A DNA stretch of 10,545 bases, taken from JANWYT01 sp046719465. Lineage in GTDB: Bacteria > Chloroflexota > Anaerolineae > Aggregatilineales > Phototrophicaceae. Shown here piece by piece: positions 6,695-10,545 of the stretch (the first letter of the stretch is position 1; each line of letters starts with the position of its first letter). A model generated the notes under the pieces. It was given only the letters and a program-made list of their open reading frames with translations, had not been told where the DNA came from and did not search any database. The position numbers were made by a program, and so were the translations under genes. The stretch is taken from positions 1-10,545 of the forward strand of contig JBDNCV010000136.1 of the NCBI GenBank assembly GCA_046719465.1. The letters run 5' to 3'.

Positions 6695-6701
6695 TACCAT
6701 C

Positions 6702-6705
6702 AGGA
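6702..6705 (+). promoter_or_regulatory. Shine-Dalgarno AGGA supporting a TTG start
   Basis: AGGA lies seven bases before TTG 6713. This spacing, and the fact that a later ATG at 6776 would cut into the first membrane segment, support the rare TTG start. Confidence 0.55.
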
Positions 6706-6712
6706 TTTAACC

Positions 6713-8821
6713 TTGATTCGCCGATTCCGCGCTCTGTTCCCGCCCGTCTTGTTCGCCAGCCTTGAAGCCGCCTTGATGGGCTTGTTCTTCGTGCAGAGCC
6801 TGCGTTTGATGATTGGGCTGCTCTACAGCCGTACCTCCAGCGCCGCCCTCATCAGCACCTTTCCCGAGGGGGTCGTGCCGCCCACCGTCCCGGGCTACGT
6901 GAGCGCCGACGCGCTCAGCGTTGAGTTGGGCTTCCTCGGCGTGCTGTTCGGCCTGCCCATCTTGATGACGCTGTTCAGCCGCTTTCGCTGGGCGGCGGTG
7001 TTGATGCTGCTCATGGCGGCAGGGGCGCGGGTGCTGGTCGTGCTGCCCGATGCGCCCATCAGCCAACTGCTCGCAGCGCAGATCGTGGTGGCTGCTGGCA
7101 TTGGCTACATCGTGACGTTGATCGCGCGGCGGGCGCGCCTGTTCCCTGCCTTCTTCATCCTCGGCTTCGCGCTGGATCAAACCCTGCGCGCCTTCGGCAA
7201 TACCTTTGACCCGTCCATGCAGACCAGCTACCTCAACGTGCAGATCGGCCTATCGATCGCGCTGCTGCTGGTCGCCTTTTTGAGCAGCTTCCGCGCGCGC
7301 ACGCAGGTTCAATTAGAAGAGGGAACCAACATCGACACCAACCGCGGCACGCTCAGCTTGTGGGGGGGCGTGGGGGTCGGGGCACTGCTCTACTTGCAGC
7401 TTGCGCTGTTCGCGCTGCCAAACGCGCTGACCGCCCGCACCGCCGCCGATTACACGCTGTTTGTGCCGGTCGTGCTGGCTTGCAGCCTGCTCCCGCTCGT
7501 CCCAGCCGTGCGGACGCAAGCGCGCGCCATCATCGCCCCGTTTGACAGCGGCACGCGCGGTTGGCTGTGGTTGGTCATCATCGCCGCGCTCGTGATCGTC
7601 GGGCTGCGCGTCCCGCGGGTTGGCATCGCAGGCAGCGATATCATGATCGGCGCGGTCGTGCTGTGCCTCGCACAGATCCTCATCAGCCTGCTTTGGTGGT
7701 GGTTCGTGCGCCCCCGCGCCAATCGTGAGCGCACCTTCTCGGGGTTGTGGGTCGCGGTCGGAGGGGCCGTGCTCGCGCTGTTCATCGGCCTCGACACGCT
7801 CACCTTCGACTACGCCTTTGTGCAGGGCTTCGCCCCGCCGCTGGACGCGCTCAACGCGGTCGTCGTCCCGCTTATGCGCGGCTTCCGCGGGCTGGGCTTG
7901 GGGGTGATCTTGCTGGCGGTGTTCCTCGCCACCGTGCCAATGATCCTCTCCACGCGGCGGGTGGCGTGGGTCCCCGGGACGCGCCTTGAGACGGCAGGCA
8001 GCTTGCTTGCCACCGTCGCCCTCGTGGCGGTCGCTGGCTATTTCGCGCGGCCTGTGGCGGTTGTGCCGCAGCTCAACCTGCGCGAGTATCGCATCGGCAC
8101 GTACAACATCCACAACGGCTTCAGCGAGTTCTACGATCACAGCTTGCGCGGCATCGCTGCCGCCATCCAAGAGAGCGGCGTGCAAATTCTGCTGATGCAA
8201 GACGTGGACGCCGGACGGCTCACCAGCTTTGGGATTGATCAAGCGCTGTGGCTGGCGCGCACCCTGCGGATGGACATGCGCTACTTCGGCACGGTCGAAT
8301 CGCTCACGGGCTTAGCCGTGCTCTCGCGCGTGCCCATCGTTTACGACGACGGTTTCTTGCTCCCCAGCGTCGATCAACAGGCGGGGCTTCAGCGCGTTCA
8401 AGTGCAGCCCGATCAAAACGTGATCAAGATCTACAACACCGCGTTGGGCGTGCTGCTGGCGGGCGACACCATCGAGGAACAGGAGGCAGGCCAGCGCGCC
8501 CAGCTCAACGCTATCCTCGCCATCATCCGCCAGCACATTGAGACCGACTACGGCGGCCAACTGGGGCGCACTGTCCTCGGGGGCACGTTCAACAACGTCC
8601 CAGATTCACCGCTGCTGCAAATCTTGCGCAGCACCGGCTTTGTGGATCCGTTCGCGGGCGCACCGCGTGAACGCTCCGACACGCTCATCCGCATCGACCG
8701 CAGCGCGCGCGTCGACTACTTGTGGATCTGGCGCGAGACGCTCACGCCGCTGGGCTACAACGTTGTGCGCGATAACGCCGCCTCTGACCATCGCCTCGCG
8801 TTCGTCGGGTTAGAGGGCTAG
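6713..8821 (+). CDS. Polytopic membrane protein with degenerate C-terminal endonuclease/exonuclease/phosphatase domain
   Basis: This 702-residue protein starts at TTG with a good AGGA seven bases upstream. Residues 1 to about 450 hold roughly 13 hydrophobic segments (about 10-38, 66-88, 91-110, 116-137, 141-160, 173-193, 213-238, 245-265, 282-300, 306-330, 340-362, 387-412, 428-447). With basic MIRRFR inside, an odd count would place the C-terminus outside. Residues about 460-702 have the EEP (DNase I-like) fold: TYNIHNG with N465, then DVDAGR, FGIDQALWLA, LAVLSRVPI, RVDYLW and SDH (691-693). The usual catalytic positions are changed: the Glu of QExD is D497, the His of NTHL is A577 and the Asp of GDFN is T625, while N627, D692 and H693 remain. 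The membrane-plus-EEP layout recalls eukaryotic Cwh43, but no homology of the membrane part is claimed. It may bind rather than cleave a phosphorylated or lipid ligand. Its stop overlaps the convergent rnc stop. Confidence 0.85.
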   Translation: MIRRFRALFPPVLFASLEAALMGLFFVQSLRLMIGLLYSRTSSAALISTFPEGVVPPTVPGYVSADALSVELGFLGVLFGLPILMTLFSRFRWAAVLMLLMAAGARVLVVLPDAPISQLLAAQIVVAAGIGYIVTLIARRARLFPAFFILGFALDQTLRAFGNTFDPSMQTSYLNVQIGLSIALLLVAFLSSFRARTQVQLEEGTNIDTNRGTLSLWGGVGVGALLYLQLALFALPNALTARTAADYTLFVPVVLACSLLPLVPAVRTQARAIIAPFDSGTRGWLWLVIIAALVIVGLRVPRVGIAGSDIMIGAVVLCLAQILISLLWWWFVRPRANRERTFSGLWVAVGGAVLALFIGLDTLTFDYAFVQGFAPPLDALNAVVVPLMRGFRGLGLGVILLAVFLATVPMILSTRRVAWVPGTRLETAGSLLATVALVAVAGYFARPVAVVPQLNLREYRIGTYNIHNGFSEFYDHSLRGIAAAIQESGVQILLMQDVDAGRLTSFGIDQALWLARTLRMDMRYFGTVESLTGLAVLSRVPIVYDDGFLLPSVDQQAGLQRVQVQPDQNVIKIYNTALGVLLAGDTIEEQEAGQRAQLNAILAIIRQHIETDYGGQLGRTVLGGTFNNVPDSPLLQILRSTGFVDPFAGAPRERSDTLIRIDRSARVDYLWIWRETLTPLGYNVVRDNAASDHRLAFVGLEG

Positions 8822-9585
8822 CTGACCGCGTCGGGCGGCTGCGCGTCGTCGGGCAGCGCCTCGCCTGCTGAGGTTTGCAGCGCTTCCGGCCAGCCTTCGC
8901 GGTTGAGCATCTCAATCGCGCTGCGCGCCGCCAACTGCGACGCAACCCGCTTGTTGCTCGCGCGCCCCACGCCCAGCACCGTCTCCCGCACCACCACCTC
9001 GATCACGTATTCGCGCTCGTGTTCTTTGCCGATCTCCTCTGCCACGCGGTATATCGGCGTCACCTTGAATTCGCCCTGCGCTCGCTCTTGCAGCACGCTG
9101 CGCGCGTCGCGGTGCAGGTCATTGGCCAGAATATACACCAGCAGCTCTTGAAGCTGCGGCTCAAGGAACTGCCGCACCGCCTCCAGCCCGCCGTCGAGGT
9201 ACACCGCACCCGTCACCGCCTCGAACGTATCCGCGAGGATGTTCACGCGGGTTCGCCCACCGGTCACTTCCTCGCCGTGGCCGAGCCGCACAAACTCGCC
9301 GATGTGCAGCTTCTCCGCCATGATCGCCAGCGAATCGGCCCGCACCAGCGCAGAGCGAAGCTGTGTGAGGTATCCCTCGCTTGCGTCGGGGTACATGCGG
9401 AACAGCATCTCGCCCGCGATGAAATCTACAATCGCGTCGCCAAGGAACTCAAGGCGCTCGTTGTCACGCCCTTCCACCTCCGTCTCGTTGAGGTAAGAGC
9501 TGTGCGTCAGCGCCTCCGTGAGCAGCGCCGGTTGATAGAAATAGCGCCGGATAACCGTCTCAAACTCGCTAATTGGCTTCGTCAT
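8818..9585 (-). CDS. rnc: Ribonuclease III
   Basis: RNase III cleaves double-stranded RNA in rRNA processing and mRNA turnover, as a magnesium-dependent homodimer in the cytoplasm. The protein has 255 residues from ATG 9585, a usual length plus a short tail. The catalytic domain (about 1-150) carries LTHSSYLNE, the signature NERLEFLGDAIVDF with metal ligands E46 and D50, and DTFEAVTGAVYLDGG with D119 and E122. A double-stranded RNA-binding domain spans about 160-225 (LQERAQGEFKVTP, then SNKRVASQLAARSAIEML), and a 25-residue polar tail follows. An upstream in-frame start at 9621 would add 12 atypical residues and is not chosen. The gene overlaps the fabF end by 17 bp with no strong Shine-Dalgarno, which suggests coupled translation from the fab transcript. 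All catalytic residues are present. Confidence 0.97.
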   Translation of the reverse strand: MTKPISEFETVIRRYFYQPALLTEALTHSSYLNETEVEGRDNERLEFLGDAIVDFIAGEMLFRMYPDASEGYLTQLRSALVRADSLAIMAEKLHIGEFVRLGHGEEVTGGRTRVNILADTFEAVTGAVYLDGGLEAVRQFLEPQLQELLVYILANDLHRDARSVLQERAQGEFKVTPIYRVAEEIGKEHEREYVIEVVVRETVLGVGRASNKRVASQLAARSAIEMLNREGWPEALQTSAGEALPDDAQPPDAVS

Positions 9586-10545
9586 AGCGTTTGAACACCA
9601 GACAAGCGTTGTGCCCGCCAAAGCCGAAGGCGTTGCTCATGGCATAGCGCACCGGCATCGTGCGCGCCACATTGGGCACATAGTCAAGGTCGCATTCGGG
9701 GTCGGGTGTTTCGTAGTTGATCGTCGGCGGGACTTTCTGATCGCGGATCGCCAACACGCAGAACGCAGCCTCAATCGCCGCTGTTGCGCCCATGCCGTGC
9801 CCAGTCATGCTCTTGGTGGAGCTAATCGCGACGCGGTAAGCGTGATCGCCCAGTGCCAGCTTGATCGCCTTCGTCTCGCTCACGTCGTTGAGCGAGGTCG
9901 CTGTGCCGTGGGCGTTGATATAATCAATCGCGTCGGGCTGGATGCCCGCGTCCTGAATCGCGTAGGTCATGGCCTGTGCCGCGCCGAAGCCCTCGGGGTG
10001 TGGGGCGGTGCGATGATAGGCGTCGGTCGTGCAACCATAGCCGACCAGCTCCGCGAGGATCGGCGCGCCGCGCGCTCGCGCGCTCTCCAATTCCTCCAGC
10101 GCCAGCACACCGCATCCCTCCCCGAACACCATCCCTGTCCGGTTTTTGTCAAACGGGCGCACCGCACCAGCAGGATTATCGTTGTCGCGGCTGCACGCGC
10201 CCACGCGATCAAACGCTGCAATGCCCAACTTGATAATCGGGAAGTCACTGCAGCCTGCCAGCGCCTTGTCCACACGTCCATGGCGGATGAGGTCGAACGC
10301 ATAGCCGATGCAGTCCGCGCCTGTAGCGCACGCGCTCACCGGCACAGGCGACGGCCCGGCAGCGCCCGTCTCAATGGCGATCACGTTGCCGCCCGCATTC
10401 ACCACCAACATCGGGATCGCAAACGGTGTCACCTTGCGATAGTTATCGCCCGCCTCGCGCACGATGTCCATGTATTCCTTGTAGCTCTGCAAGCCGCCCG
10501 TTGATGAGCCGATCACGACGCTCGCGCGGTGTTTGGCATCCTCAG
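9569..10545 (-). CDS. fabF: 3-oxoacyl-[acyl-carrier-protein] synthase II (N-terminus off right edge)
   Basis: FabF condenses malonyl-ACP with acyl-ACP in the elongation cycle of type II fatty acid synthesis. About 325 C-terminal residues are present against about 410-415 for the family, and the frame runs open through the right edge, so the start lies outside. The Cys-His-His active site is intact: Cys in SACATGAD (codon 10330-10328), His in NAHGTATSLND (codon 9910-9908) and His in TKSMTGHGMGA (codon 9799-9797). Further family landmarks are RPFDKNRTGMVFGEG, the C-terminal GFGGHNACLVF and the N-terminal VVIGSSTGGL. The rnc start lies within its last codons, forming a fab-rnc operon as in many bacteria; acpP is the expected next gene beyond the edge. 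Identification is firm; assignment to FabF over FabB rests on general sequence similarity. Confidence 0.95.
   Translation of the reverse strand, partial: EDAKHRASVVIGSSTGGLQSYKEYMDIVREAGDNYRKVTPFAIPMLVVNAGGNVIAIETGAAGPSPVPVSACATGADCIGYAFDLIRHGRVDKALAGCSDFPIIKLGIAAFDRVGACSRDNDNPAGAVRPFDKNRTGMVFGEGCGVLALEELESARARGAPILAELVGYGCTTDAYHRTAPHPEGFGAAQAMTYAIQDAGIQPDAIDYINAHGTATSLNDVSETKAIKLALGDHAYRVAISSTKSMTGHGMGATAAIEAAFCVLAIRDQKVPPTINYETPDPECDLDYVPNVARTMPVRYAMSNAFGFGGHNACLVFKRYDEAN

Noticed and set aside
7313..8242. Minus-strand open frame of 309 codons opposite the membrane protein gene
   Set aside because: Its translation is a string of His, Gln, Asp, Glu and Arg typical of antisense frames through hydrophobic coding sequence, with no start context.
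9916..9924. TGA-TATAAT extended -10-like box on the + strand inside fabF, antisense to the gene
   Set aside because: It is fully explained by the conserved protein stretch DYINAHG read on the other strand, has no -35, and no plus-strand gene follows.
9611..10504. Plus-strand open frame of 297 codons opposite fabF
   Set aside because: The opposite strand encodes fabF with an intact catalytic triad; the plus frame is Arg/His/Ala-rich and shows no domain.
1..10545. Mobile element, CRISPR array, defence island or prophage
   Set aside because: No transposase, integrase, phage gene, regularly spaced repeats or tRNA gene was seen; the genes are mostly housekeeping and of uniform base composition.

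Overview
The window is a GC-rich, densely packed bacterial chromosome segment holding seven protein genes. Five are complete and two are cut by the window edges. There are no RNA genes, insertion sequences, CRISPR arrays or prophage genes. The gene set suggests a member of the Chloroflexota, probably Anaerolineae-like: an FHA domain joined to an OmpR-type winged helix, a Suv3-like helicase, an MtaD-type deaminase with an extra C-terminal domain, and a polytopic membrane protein ending in an EEP fold. That assignment is inferred from gene style and not proven.

Left part (1-4627, all on +). miaA, a tRNA modification gene missing only its first few codons, overlaps a small single-pass membrane protein of unknown function through a GTGA stop/start junction. 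A short AT-rich gap with a strong extended -10 promoter leads into an FHA/winged-helix regulator. A second gap, containing a hairpin, a dyad and another extended -10, precedes a Suv3-type RNA helicase. That gene ends at a GC-rich hairpin shared with the convergent gene that follows.

Middle part (4628-8821). A minus-strand gene encodes an MTA/SAH deaminase-type amidohydrolase. It carries about 200 extra C-terminal residues that read as a CYTH (CyaB/thiamine-triphosphatase-like) domain; this fusion is the most notable item in the window. Across a 105-bp divergent promoter region lies a plus-strand protein with about 13 membrane segments and a C-terminal endonuclease/exonuclease/phosphatase fold that has lost several catalytic residues.

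Right part (8818-10545, all on -). fabF (fragment, N-terminus off the right edge) overlaps rnc by 17 bp, the common fab-rnc arrangement. The rnc stop codon and the stop codon of the convergent membrane gene share the tetranucleotide CTAG.

Most genes are housekeeping: tRNA modification, RNA turnover, fatty acid synthesis and nucleoside salvage. Three clear promoters share the pattern CTGnTATnAT with poor -35 boxes. All non-genic gaps are shorter than 150 bp and are described among the features.
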